46,738 bases of DNA from Fonticella tunisiensis. Its GTDB lineage: Bacteria > Bacillota > Clostridia > Clostridiales > Caloramatoraceae. Location of the stretch: assembly GCF_004364155.1 (NCBI RefSeq), contig NZ_SOAZ01000025.1, positions 1 through 46,738 of the forward strand. Direction: 5' to 3'. Made by a program: the position numbers and the translations under genes. The notes beneath the pieces are model-generated. The model was not told the DNA's origin, ran no database searches, and saw only the letters and a program-made list of their open reading frames with translations. Positions 37,972 through 46,107 of the stretch are shown piece after piece (position 1 is the stretch's first letter; each line of letters starts with the position of its first letter).

Positions 37972-40101
37972 GTGAGCAGGATAAAAGAAAAACTTCTGGA
38001 TTTTATGAGGGAAGAAGCATATAAACCAATGACGGCTGAAGAACTTGCACTTATTTTTGATATTAACAAAAAAGAGTGGGGAATGTTTTATTCCATACTT
38101 GACGAAATGGAGTTAGAGGGGAAGGTAATTAAAACCAGAAAAAATAGATATGGCATTCCTGAAAGGATGAACATGGTTGTAGGAAAGCTCCAGGGTAATC
38201 CTAAGGGCTTTGGGTTTGTAATACCTGACATTGAAGGCCAGCCCGATGTATATATACCTGCCGAAGGTATAAATGGAGCTATGCATAATGACAGAGTAAT
38301 AGCCAAGATAGTAAAGGAAGGTATTCCGGGGAAAAAGATTGAAGGAGAAATAATAAGAATACTTGAGAGAGCGAACACAAAGATTGTAGGAACATTTGAG
38401 AAAAGCGATTATTTTGGCTTTGTTATTCCAGATGATAAAAGAATATATCAGGACATATTCATTCCAAAGGCCGATATCAATGGTGCTAAAAATGGATATA
38501 AAGTAGTTGTAGAGGTTGTAAAATGGCCTGAAAAAAGGCGAAACCCTGAAGGCAAGATCATTGAAATACTTGGAAGCAGGGATAATCCAGGAATAGATAT
38601 ATTGTCCATAATTAAAAAATACAATCTTCCTGAAGAATTTCCAGAAGAAGTTGAAAAATATGCTGCAAAGATACCTGATGAAATTGATGAAAGGGAATAT
38701 GAGCGAAGAAGGGATTTGAGAAATCTTAAGATAGTTACAATAGATGGTGAGGATGCGAAGGATCTTGATGACGCCGTTTCAGTGGAAAAGCTTCCCGATG
38801 GGAAATACAGGCTTGGAGTGCATATTGCAGATGTGACCTATTATGTAAAGGAAAAATCACCTCTGGATAAGGAAGCCTTTAAAAGGGCTACCAGCGTATA
38901 TCTCGTTGATAGAGTTATACCGATGCTTCCTAAAAAGCTTTCGAATGGGCTCTGCAGTTTAAATCCAAGGGTGGATAGGCTAACTTTAACCTGTATGATG
39001 ACAATTGACAGCAGTGGAAGGGTCGTTGATCATGAAATATTCGAAAGCATAATAAAAACGTGTGAAAGAATGACATATACTGAAGTAACAAAGATTTTAA
39101 GGGATAGAGATCCTGAACTTATGGAAAGATACAGCTATTTGATTGAAGATTTTAAGATTATGGAAGAGCTCTGCAATATACTTTATAATAAAAGAATGCA
39201 GAGGGGAGCGCTGGATTTCGAGTTTGAAGAAAGCAAAATTGTGTTGGATGAAAAGGGTAAACCCGTTGAGATCAAGCCCTATGAAAGGGAAATAGCCAAT
39301 AGAATAATAGAGGAGTTTATGCTTGTATGCAATGAAACCGTTGCTGAGCATATGTACTGGTCAGGGGTACCCTTTGTTTATAGGGTGCATGAGGATCCGG
39401 ATGAAGAAAAGCTGGCGGTTTTCGGCGAGTTTATACATAATCTGGGATATTTCATGAGACCCACCAGAGAAATTCATCCAAAGGTTTTACAGGAAATCCT
39501 TGAGGAAGTAAAAGGAAAAAGGGAAGAAGCAGTTGTCAGCACACTCCTTCTAAGATCCCTGAAACAGGCGAGATATTCACCAGAGTGTACGGGGCATTTT
39601 GGTCTTTCAGCAAGGTATTATTGCCATTTTACATCCCCCATTAGAAGATATCCTGACCTTGCAATACACAGAATAATAAAGGAGTTTATAGCAGGAAAAA
39701 TAGATGAAAAGCGTGAGAAGAAGCTCAGAAAATTCGTAGAGGATGCCTCTAAACAGTCAAGCGACATGGAAAGGGTTGCCCAGGAGGCAGAGCGTGAAAC
39801 GGAGGATTTGAAGAAAGTCGAGTTTATGTCTGACAAAATTGGTAATGTTTATACAGGCATAATATCATCCGTAACTTCCTTTGGTATGTTTGTTGAACTT
39901 GAAAATACCATAGAGGGACTTGTTCATATAAGCAATATGGTTGACGATTTTTATATTTATGACGAAAAACATTATTCTTTAATTGGAGAGCGTATGAGAA
40001 AGGTTTACAGGCTTGGAGATACTGTAACGGTAAAGGTTATAAAGACGGATATAGAAAACAGGACAATAGATTTTGCTTTGGCAGACGAGTATGAGGAGTA
40101 A
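37972..40101 (+). CDS. rnr: Ribonuclease R
   Basis: A 709-aa RNB-family 3'-5' exoribonuclease. It has an N-terminal winged-helix-like region (about 1-65), two cold-shock domains (about 68-215), the RNB catalytic domain with the metal-binding DGEDAKDLDDAVSVEKL at about residues 258-274, and a C-terminal S1 domain from about 625. It degrades structured RNA, and in many bacteria it works with SmpB-tmRNA, which are encoded just downstream. A GTG start at 37972 follows GGAGGAGTG. Confidence 0.97.
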   Translation: MSRIKEKLLDFMREEAYKPMTAEELALIFDINKKEWGMFYSILDEMELEGKVIKTRKNRYGIPERMNMVVGKLQGNPKGFGFVIPDIEGQPDVYIPAEGINGAMHNDRVIAKIVKEGIPGKKIEGEIIRILERANTKIVGTFEKSDYFGFVIPDDKRIYQDIFIPKADINGAKNGYKVVVEVVKWPEKRRNPEGKIIEILGSRDNPGIDILSIIKKYNLPEEFPEEVEKYAAKIPDEIDEREYERRRDLRNLKIVTIDGEDAKDLDDAVSVEKLPDGKYRLGVHIADVTYYVKEKSPLDKEAFKRATSVYLVDRVIPMLPKKLSNGLCSLNPRVDRLTLTCMMTIDSSGRVVDHEIFESIIKTCERMTYTEVTKILRDRDPELMERYSYLIEDFKIMEELCNILYNKRMQRGALDFEFEESKIVLDEKGKPVEIKPYEREIANRIIEEFMLVCNETVAEHMYWSGVPFVYRVHEDPDEEKLAVFGEFIHNLGYFMRPTREIHPKVLQEILEEVKGKREEAVVSTLLLRSLKQARYSPECTGHFGLSARYYCHFTSPIRRYPDLAIHRIIKEFIAGKIDEKREKKLRKFVEDASKQSSDMERVAQEAERETEDLKKVEFMSDKIGNVYTGIISSVTSFGMFVELENTIEGLVHISNMVDDFYIYDEKHYSLIGERMRKVYRLGDTVTVKVIKTDIENRTIDFALADEYEE

Positions 40102-40136
40102 TGTCTGTAAGTGATTATGGAGTAAAGTAGTAATTG

Positions 40137-40162
40137 TAGGGTAGAGTTTTTCTACCCTATTT
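40137..40162 (+). terminator. Terminator after rnr
   Basis: TAGGGTAGA (40137-40145) pairs perfectly with TCTACCCTA (40151-40159) and a short T run follows. Being symmetric, it may also end the opposing pseudogene transcript. Confidence 0.75.
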
Positions 40163-40169
40163 AAATGTG

Positions 40170-40483
40170 TCAATTTAATATTATAATATAGGAGTCTGTA
40201 TCATCTAACAGTTCCTGGATTATTTTTCGCTTCTTAACAATAAGATTATCTACCTTCTTGGGCTCTAAATCGTTATAGATTCCCCAGCTTTCTTTAACTT
40301 TCTCTGTATAATCATAATAACCATGGATGGCCACTGCATAAATACCCTCTCCGGGAATTAAGGCGCATAAAATGATGAATCAACATCTGTACTGGCCGAG
40401 TTCTCCTCAACTAATTTAAAACCGCAACGAATGCAAAACCTGAAACTATTATTTTCTTCATTGCCACAGTTTGAACATTTCAT
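40170..40483 (-). pseudogene. Frameshifted zinc-ribbon protein gene
   Basis: On the minus strand GAAGGTGAT precedes ATG 40483. The frame encodes MKCSNCGNEENN...FCIRCGFKL, a C-x2-C...C-x2-C zinc ribbon, and stops after 41 residues at 40360-40358. A different frame then runs open without a gap (ALIPGEGIYAVAIHGYYDY...) for about 60 residues to a TGA at 40172-40170. One frameshift near 40360 would join them into a protein of about 100 aa. I do not recognise the second part. This is a broken gene or a sequence error. Confidence 0.6.
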
Positions 40484-40636
40484 TTTATCACCTTCATCAA
40501 TATATTTAATATGTATAAAGATTTATGATTTATTATATTCTTTAAATAGGAGCTGGTTCATGATATAATAAAGCATGGGGATAAATTAAACTAATTTCTT
40601 GTTTGCAGGGGCAGCCCCCTTGATATTAAGTGCCTG

Positions 40637-40664
40637 TTGACAATGTATGTATATATGATATAAT
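40637..40664 (+). promoter_or_regulatory. Promoter of smpB
   Basis: Consensus TTGACA (40637-40642) and TATAAT (40659-40664) with a 16-base spacer. It follows a small GGGGCAGCCCC hairpin (about 40608-40620). Confidence 0.75.
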
Positions 40665-40698
40665 AATAATCTGCTATAATATTTTATATGGTGATGAT

Positions 40699-41160
40699 AT
40701 GAAAACTCAAAACAAAACTCTGGCAGAAAACAGAAAGGCCAGGCATGATTACTTCATAGAAGAGACCTATGAAGCAGGAATTGAGCTATTTGGTACTGAA
40801 GTCAAATCAGTTAAGCTTGGCAAGGCTAATTTAAAAGACAGCTACGCTGATATTAAAAACGGCGAGATTTATGTATACAATCTTCATATAAGCCCCTATG
40901 AAAAGGGAAATATATTTAACAGAGACCCTTTGAGACCCAAAAGGCTTTTAATGCATAAGAGTGAAATAAGGAGGCTGGCGGGTTTAACCTCACAGCAGGG
41001 ATATACTTTAATACCATTATCCCTTTATCAAACCAGGGGACTTGTGAAGGTTCAGTTAGCTGTTGCCAAGGGAAAAAAGCTATATGATAAGAGGGAAGAC
41101 ATAGCAAAGAGAGATGCTCGAAGAGAAATTGAAAGGCATATTAAAGAATCCTACAGATAA
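40699..41160 (+). CDS. smpB: SsrA-binding protein SmpB
   Basis: A 153-aa tmRNA-binding protein. It has [20 protein letters not shown] at the N-terminus, GTEVKS, and a C-terminal basic tail ([21 protein letters not shown]) that enters the mRNA channel. It delivers tmRNA to stalled ribosomes. The ATG at 40699 is chosen by alignment with the family start and GGTGATGAT upstream; a longer open frame from 40630 runs through the promoter. The tmRNA gene begins 3 bases after the stop codon, so both may share a transcript. Confidence 0.97.
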   Translation: MKTQNKTLAENRKARHDYFIEETYEAGIELFGTEVKSVKLGKANLKDSYADIKNGEIYVYNLHISPYEKGNIFNRDPLRPKRLLMHKSEIRRLAGLTSQQGYTLIPLSLYQTRGLVKVQLAVAKGKKLYDKREDIAKRDARREIERHIKESYR

Positions 41161-41163
41161 CCT

Positions 41164-41515
41164 GGGGGCGTTCAGGCTTTCGACGGGGGTAGTAGGAATT
41201 CAAGAAGCGAGCAGAGGACCCCGGTGCCTCTATAAAAACCGGGATTAAAAATAAACGCAAACGATAATTTAGCTTTAGCTGCTTAATATAGCAGCTCGTT
41301 CTACCCGGGAATCCCACGGCCTGGGATAGGGCGTCGACCAGTGGGGTACCGAGCCCTGCAAAGCTTTGAGCAGGGAACGGAATTTATGAAGCTACTGAGG
41401 TTAGAAGCCTGTCCCTGGGCGTCTAACTGAGGGAATGTTAAAGCAGGGACTGCGCTCGGAGATGCTTGAGTTTCTATACTTTCGGACAGGGGTTCGATTC
41501 CCCTCGCCTCCACCA
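41164..41515 (+). ncRNA. ssrA: tmRNA (SsrA)
   Basis: A 352-nt tmRNA. The 5' part starts GGGGGCGTTCAGGCTTTCGA and the 3' part is a T arm GGACAGGGGTTCGATTCCCC with acceptor CGCCTCCA and encoded CCA. The tag reading frame begins at GCA 41257 and ends at TAA 41284-41286, giving ANDNLALAA, a typical degradation tag ending. It rescues stalled ribosomes with SmpB and marks the product for proteolysis. Accessory DNA begins just downstream. Confidence 0.97.
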
Positions 41516-41549
41516 AATTTGAACGATGCGTTGATACGATAGTTAGAAG

Positions 41550-41582
41550 CCTTGAGAAATCAGGGTTTTTTTGCTTTTTTGA
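41550..41582 (+). terminator. Terminator of ssrA
   Basis: CCTTGA-GAAA-TCAGGG (with G-U pairs) followed by TTTTTTTGCTTTTTT. Confidence 0.75.
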
Positions 41583-41621
41583 TGGCAGCTATATCACATA
41601 TAACTTTTGTAGTTGAAACTT

Positions 41622-43264
41622 ATGGCAAGAGCCGTAACGGTAATACCAGCAACAGCAACTAACGTTTCTCTAATTACAAAAACAAAATTAAATAGAAAAA
41701 GAGTAGCTGCTTACGCAAGGGTTTCAACTGATAATGAAGAACAGCTTCAAAGCTTTGAAGCACAAATGGATTACTATACAAAATATATAAAATCAAACCC
41801 TGAATGGACTTTTGTAAAGGTTTACACAGATGAAGGCATTTCAGCAACAAGCACTAAAAGAGAGATGGGTTTAACAGAATGATTGAAGATGCCCTAAATG
41901 GCAAGATAGACCTTATAATAACAAAGTCAGTTAGCCGATTTGCAAGAAATACAGTAGATACATTAACAACAGTTAGAAAACTAAAGGAGAAAGGTGTAGA
42001 AGTTTATTTTGAAAAGGAAAATATCTATACCATGGATAGTAAAGGAGAACTTTTAATCACCATTATGTCAAGCCTTGCTCAAGAAGAGAGCCGTTCAATC
42101 AGTGAAAATGTTGCATGGGGCCAGAGAAAAAGGTTTGCTGATGGGAAGTTTAGTTTGCCATATAAAAGGTTTTTAGGGTACACAAAAGGAGAAGATGACT
42201 TTCCTAAGATAGTTGAGGAAGAAGCAAAGATTGTAAGGCTAATTTATAAAATGTTTTTAGAAGGCAAAACTGCATTAAGTATAGCAAAGTATTTAACGGA
42301 GAATAAAGTTCAAACACCAGGTGGTAAAAAAGTATGGCACCAGAGCACAGTTTTAAGTATCCTTCAAAATGAAAAGTATAAAGGAGATGCAATACTTCAA
42401 AAGACATTTACAGTAGATTTTCTTACAAAGAAGATAAAGAGAAACGAAGGGGAAGTTCCACAGTATTATGTAGAAAACAGCCATCCTGCAATTATCTCAC
42501 CTGAAGTATTTGATTTAGTGCAGATGGAGATAAAAAATAGAAAAGGTGCAAGAGGATATAAGACAGGGAAAAATTACTTTTCAGGAAAGATTATCTGCGG
42601 TGACTGTGGAAGTTTCTATGGAAGAAAGGTTTGGCATTCCAATGATAAGTATAGAAAGATTATTTGGCAGTGCAATTCTAAGTATAAGAATGAGAAAAAG
42701 TGCAAGACGCCATTTATAAATGAAGAAGATTTAAAGAAGGCATTTGTTGAGGTGTTTAATGGGGTTATAAGTAATAAGGAAGAAATATTAAGAGGGTATG
42801 AGGAAGTTATAAAGGAAATTGTTAATACCAAAGATTTAGATGAAAAAATATGTGAACTTGAAAAGGAAGCAAAAGAAATTATAGAAGAAATAAATAGGTG
42901 TATTCGTGATAATGCAACTAAAGCACAGGACCAAGAGGAATATGTGAAAAAGTACAATGCCTTAGTTGAAAGGTATGAAGGGAATAGAAAGTCAATTGAA
43001 GATGTTGAAAATGAGAGGTTTGAAAGGCTTGTAAAGAAGGATAGGATAGAGGAATTTATGAAGGTTTTAAGGGATAGGGATGAATTAATAGATGAGTTTG
43101 ATGGTGAGCTTTGGAATATAGTAATTGAGACAGTTAAGGTTTATGAAGATGGGAAGATGGTTTTTGTGTTTAAGGATGGGATGGAGGTGGAGTGGGAGGG
43201 TGACAGTAGAAGATACTTTTACTACGATTTTTTATTTTATGATAAAATTTTAACTTTCATTTGA
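41622..43264 (+). pseudogene. Large serine recombinase (integrase), frameshifted
   Basis: The first part (to a TGA at 41880-41882) has the serine recombinase catalytic start RVAAYARVSTDNEEQ, where the Ser is the nucleophile. The second part (from about 41864) continues with MIEDALNGKIDLIITKSVSRFARN, the recombinase domain, a Cys4 zinc ribbon (CGDCGSFYG...CNSKYKNEKKC) and a coiled-coil-rich end. The expected joint K-R-D-G-F-N-R-M is recovered by removing one GA from the AGAGAGA run at 41859-41865, so a 2-nt insertion breaks the gene. Intact, it would be about 546 aa, normal for phage or island integrases. It sits 107 bases after tmRNA, at the left border of an accessory region. Confidence 0.85.
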
Positions 43265-43360
43265 ATTTATATTTAGGTATTTGTAAGTTATTGATATATT
43301 AGGCAAGTTTGAAAAGAAATTTATATTAAAATTATGTGTAATTAATTGTATTACAATAAG

Positions 43361-43562
43361 TTGACGTAGAATTATGTCAGAATAAAAAGGAAATTTTTAA
43401 TTGACACAATTGTCAATATATAGTAAAAAGTCAATATGAGGCAGCTCATACATGCTTTTACTTAAACTGGTTATAACTTTGAGGAAGGGAGGGACGAATG
43501 AAGAAAAAAATAATAATCTACGGATTAGAATCAAAAGTACCCTAAAACTTTTGACAATGTCA
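43361..43562. repeat. Three TGAC/GTCA dyads upstream of the secreted-protein gene
   Basis: TGAC-10 nt-GTCA at 43362-43379, TTGACACAATTGTCAA at 43401-43416 and TGACAATGTCA at 43552-43562 are dyads sharing the same half-site, in a 330-base stretch with no other gene than a 15-codon frame. They could bind a regulator; the TTGACA parts could also serve as -35 elements. The rest of 43265-43593 is AT-rich without recognised features. Confidence 0.4.
43498..43545 (+). CDS. 15-codon open frame with a strong ribosome binding site
   Basis: ATG 43498 to TAA 43545 encodes MKKKIIIYGLESKVP. GAAGGGAGGGA lies 4 bases upstream, nearly the same as the site in front of the next gene. It may be a leader peptide, a small peptide gene or the remnant of a duplicated gene start. 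There is no similarity that I can name. Confidence 0.3.
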   Translation: MKKKIIIYGLESKVP

Positions 43563-43593
43563 TCATCATCTATCGTTTGAGGGAGGGATAATA

Positions 43594-44235
43594 ATGAAAA
43601 TAAAAATTAAGAGAAATACTATACTATGTTTAGTTGCGGCAGTCATTATGATATCAATTTCTAACATTGCTTATGCAATTGTTTATGGACCTACTGTAAG
43701 TTGGGACTATGGAAGTGGTAAAACAGATTTACATGGTAGTTATTGTCCATATTCAGGAACGGGTTGGATGTCATTTTGGAATGAAAATGGAAAGAACTTA
43801 CTTAATGTTAGAACCTCAAATATGTTATTTAATCAATATGCTGTTAATGCTATCCAAAATTACATGAATACAAAAGGATGGTACTTCACGTGGGATATAT
43901 CAAATACTAATGATTACGATGAGACAATAGATGCTACTGGATGGCTTTCTACTAATTTACCTAATCCCAAAATAGATATAGAAGATGATCCATGGCCTTT
44001 TGGTAATGGATATAATGATGAAACAGAAGTGGTTGCTTTGAGCCTAGTTAATTCCTCTACAGCGTATTATGTAATATCCCAGTTTGAAGATAAAAGAAAT
44101 GGAACTTCTGGTGGAACTATTCAAACAAGAGCGTGTATGAGTTCAAAAAGTATAACAGGTGAATATAATACAGAATTAATGTCTGATGTTCCACAACAAA
44201 CATTTACATATGGTAAAAATCCTGGACAACCTTAA
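43594..44235 (+). CDS. Secreted protein of unknown function, 213 aa
   Basis: The N-terminus is a clear signal peptide (basic KIKIKRN, hydrophobic core, SNIAYA cleavage region about residue 28). The mature part is rich in Trp, Tyr, Asn, Gly and Thr, has only two cysteines and no membrane segment: an extracellular, probably beta-rich protein. It ends in TFTYGKNPGQP. I do not recognise a family. GAGGGAGGG lies 5 bases before the ATG, and the same sequence precedes the next gene. The AT-rich base composition differs from the core genes and suggests transfer with the neighbouring recombinase. Confidence 0.75.
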   Translation: MKIKIKRNTILCLVAAVIMISISNIAYAIVYGPTVSWDYGSGKTDLHGSYCPYSGTGWMSFWNENGKNLLNVRTSNMLFNQYAVNAIQNYMNTKGWYFTWDISNTNDYDETIDATGWLSTNLPNPKIDIEDDPWPFGNGYNDETEVVALSLVNSSTAYYVISQFEDKRNGTSGGTIQTRACMSSKSITGEYNTELMSDVPQQTFTYGKNPGQP

Positions 44236-44288
44236 TATAATGATATAATCAGAAAGAAAAAATTAAGATTAATGAGGGAGGGATAGAA

Positions 44289-44908
44289 GTGAAGTTGAAT
44301 AGTAAAAAAATATTTATACTTATATTAATACTAATGTTGTTGAGTTCGATTACAGTTTTTGGATATAAAAAAATAATAATATAGATAAAAAAGATTTATT
44401 AAAGACAAAGCAACAAATTTTAAGTTTATATTCTGAAATAGATAAAACATCATTAGCAAAACTTAATGAGTACAAGAATACTATTAAAAATAAAAATAAC
44501 ATATTGATTAATAATAAAAAAGAAAACATATTAATAACAGTGACGTTAAATAAACCTATTACAATAGATGAATTTGAAAAACTTATAGATAGATATAAAA
44601 TTTATATACACAGATTTGCCTTAAGAGCAATAGATGAAAATGGTAATAGAGTTACTATATCTGGAACAATTGATAAAAATGGGAAAATTTCTAGAAATAA
44701 TATAAAAATAATGGTGAGTGAAACAAAATCTGAATTAAAAGGTGTTATTGATTTTTATGGAGAGATAAGTTACAAATATTTGAAAGAACTTCAAACAGAT
44801 GAAAGAATATTTTTGGTTGATACATCAGCTGATAATACATTTATTGAAAATAAGTATAAAAAACATATTCCATCTTTGTATTGGTACTTAGAGGAATATA
44901 ATAAATAA
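44289..44908 (+). pseudogene. Exported protein of unknown function, frameshifted in an A tract
   Basis: GTG 44289, after GAGGGAGGGA, starts a signal-peptide-like or anchor sequence (KIFILILILMLLSSITVFG). It runs into a stop at 44382-44384, just after a run of seven A (44367-44373). The -1 frame is open from that point without a break (NNIDKKDLLKTKQQIL...) to 44908, passing ATG/ATT codons near 44504, and encodes a Lys/Ile/Asn-rich protein. One extra A would restore a single protein of about 206 aa. An internal start at 44504 would give a 134-aa cytosolic protein, which I think is less likely. No family recognised. The sequence may be a true mutation, a slippage site or a read error. Confidence 0.6.
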
Positions 44909-44917
44909 GGCAATCAT

Positions 44918-44957
44918 AATATCAAAGAAGAGTTTTTGTGAACTCTTCTTTGATATT
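44918..44957 (+). terminator. Perfect 17-bp hairpin after the exported-protein gene
   Basis: Bases 44918-44934 pair with 44941-44957 without mismatch around a 6-nt loop. No T run follows, so it may be a factor-dependent or processing stem or an operator. A TATAAT at 44961-44966 right after it could be the -10 of the next gene. Confidence 0.55.
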
Positions 44958-44997
44958 GTGTATAATGTGGAAAAATTTAAAGAGGTGGTAAAAAATT

Positions 44998-45336
44998 ATG
45001 ATGATAATAATAGCTGTGGTAATTATATTAATTATCTATAATATGGTTGTTTATAAAAAGACAAATCGAATAAAATTATCAAAAAGTATCCTAATAGCAT
45101 TATTATTTTCCATTTTAATTAATATTCAATTAGCCGTTAATTATTTAATACCAATAGAAAAATATGATGGGATAGGTATTGCTAATAAAGTATCTTACTG
45201 GTTAATTGGAGACGAAGGATGGTCTACTAAGTTGTTTGAAGATTTTTTTTATAAATCTACGATAATTAGTTTTATTTTATTATTTCTTTACTTAATATTT
45301 TTAATAATTGAAGAATTTGTGTATAGTAAAAAATAA
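44998..45336 (+). CDS. Small membrane protein of unknown function
   Basis: A 112-aa protein with three hydrophobic segments (about residues 2-18, 29-50 and 86-106) and a hydrophilic loop containing KYDGIGIANKVSYWLIGDEGW. AGAGGTGG lies 9 bases before ATG 44998; the next ATG at 45001 is equally possible. It follows the two exported-protein genes in the same orientation and has the same AT-rich character. A role with them, for example immunity or export, is only a guess from position. Confidence 0.6.
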   Translation: MMIIIAVVIILIIYNMVVYKKTNRIKLSKSILIALLFSILINIQLAVNYLIPIEKYDGIGIANKVSYWLIGDEGWSTKLFEDFFYKSTIISFILLFLYLIFLIIEEFVYSKK

Positions 45337-45742
45337 TTTAATTATTGCAAAATATGAAACTGAATGTTCAGTAGAAAATAAAATACAAGTAAAAAATGTA
45401 TAAAGTTGTTGCAGATATATCTTGTTACACAGCACAATAAAATATGCTGATAAAGTCACAATATAATACCCTCAAAATAATAAAAAATGATTCTAAAAAC
45501 AGCAGATTAAATAAACTGCTTCTAGTAAAATCAGCCTAAAATGCAAATTATAGAAACTTAGTACATATGGGGCTCTGCCCCAAACCCCGGGATTTATCGC
45601 TTTGGTTCTTCCAAGATAAATGAAAAAAGGCAGTGCAAACTACCCTTTCTCATTTATCTTGTATAGAATTCTACCGGGCGCTCAGGTTGTATCCCTACAT
45701 TGCCCTATCCTCCCGGTAGACAAGAAACTTAAATATCATTTG
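45337..45742. other. Gene-free stretch between the secreted-protein group and the transposon-like genes
   Basis: The left half (to about 45560) is AT-rich. It holds a small palindrome, ACTGAATGTTCAGT (45359-45372), and no gene that I can support. The right half holds GGGGCTCTGCCCC (45569-45581) and two hairpins listed separately, and is the 3' flank of the minus-strand genes. The element boundary probably lies here, but I could not find matching terminal repeats. Confidence 0.5.
45613..45720 (-). terminator. Two hairpins downstream of the transposon-like genes
   Basis: Read on the minus strand, TCTACCGGG (45720-45712) pairs with CCCGGTAGA (45678-45670). A second hairpin, AAGATAAATGA (45660-45650) with TCATTTATCTT (45623-45613), follows it. 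They lie just after the stop of the DUF6618-like gene. They may end its transcript or form part of the element's end structure. Confidence 0.5.
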
Positions 45743-46096
45743 CTAATCTTCCTTGTGTACTTTAGGCCCAATATAATCTGCTACAGCACGTAGTGCCTCA
45801 GCAATTGTAATTCCTGTGACTTCGTCAATGATTCTGACTAACTGCTCAATATTCCAAAAGATATCCTTAAGGTGTGAAAGGTGACATCCAGCTTCAAAAT
45901 CAGGAATACATGCAAAATATCCAAAGGCAGTTTTGCCAAATAACACTAAAACTGACCCGTAATAGGAGTGTATCCGTATTTCATAATGACTTCCATAATT
46001 TTTTAGGTACAATATACGGGCTTCCCATGAATCCGCTAAACAATGCTCCTTATCGCCAATTGCGCACTTAACTGGAATATTAACATTAGTATCCAT
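45743..46096 (-). CDS. Small accessory protein of a transposon-like element (DUF6618-like)
   Basis: A 117-aa protein with a central segment HYEIRIHSYYGSVLVLFGKTAFGYFACIPDF and a C-terminal ITIAEALRAVADYIG. I recall similar short proteins (DUF6618) next to ExeA-type ATPases in clostridial transposable elements; this name is from memory. AGGAGATG precedes the ATG at 46096 and the ATPase gene ends 11 bases upstream, so the two form one unit. Function unknown; a transposition accessory role is inferred from position. Confidence 0.6.
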   Translation of the reverse strand: MDTNVNIPVKCAIGDKEHCLADSWEARILYLKNYGSHYEIRIHSYYGSVLVLFGKTAFGYFACIPDFEAGCHLSHLKDIFWNIEQLVRIIDEVTGITIAEALRAVADYIGPKVHKED

Positions 46097-46107
46097 AATA
46101 TCATCTC

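Noticed and set aside
40630-40698. Longer N-terminus for SmpB
   Set aside because: It covers the -35/-10 promoter and does not match the family start.
41301-41516. Open frame of 71 codons on the minus strand
   Set aside because: It is antisense to tmRNA, a frequent false gene call over this RNA.
44504-44908. Independent 134-aa cytosolic protein
   Set aside because: The same frame is open upstream to the A tract next to a signal-like sequence with a strong ribosome binding site, so a frameshifted exported protein explains it better.
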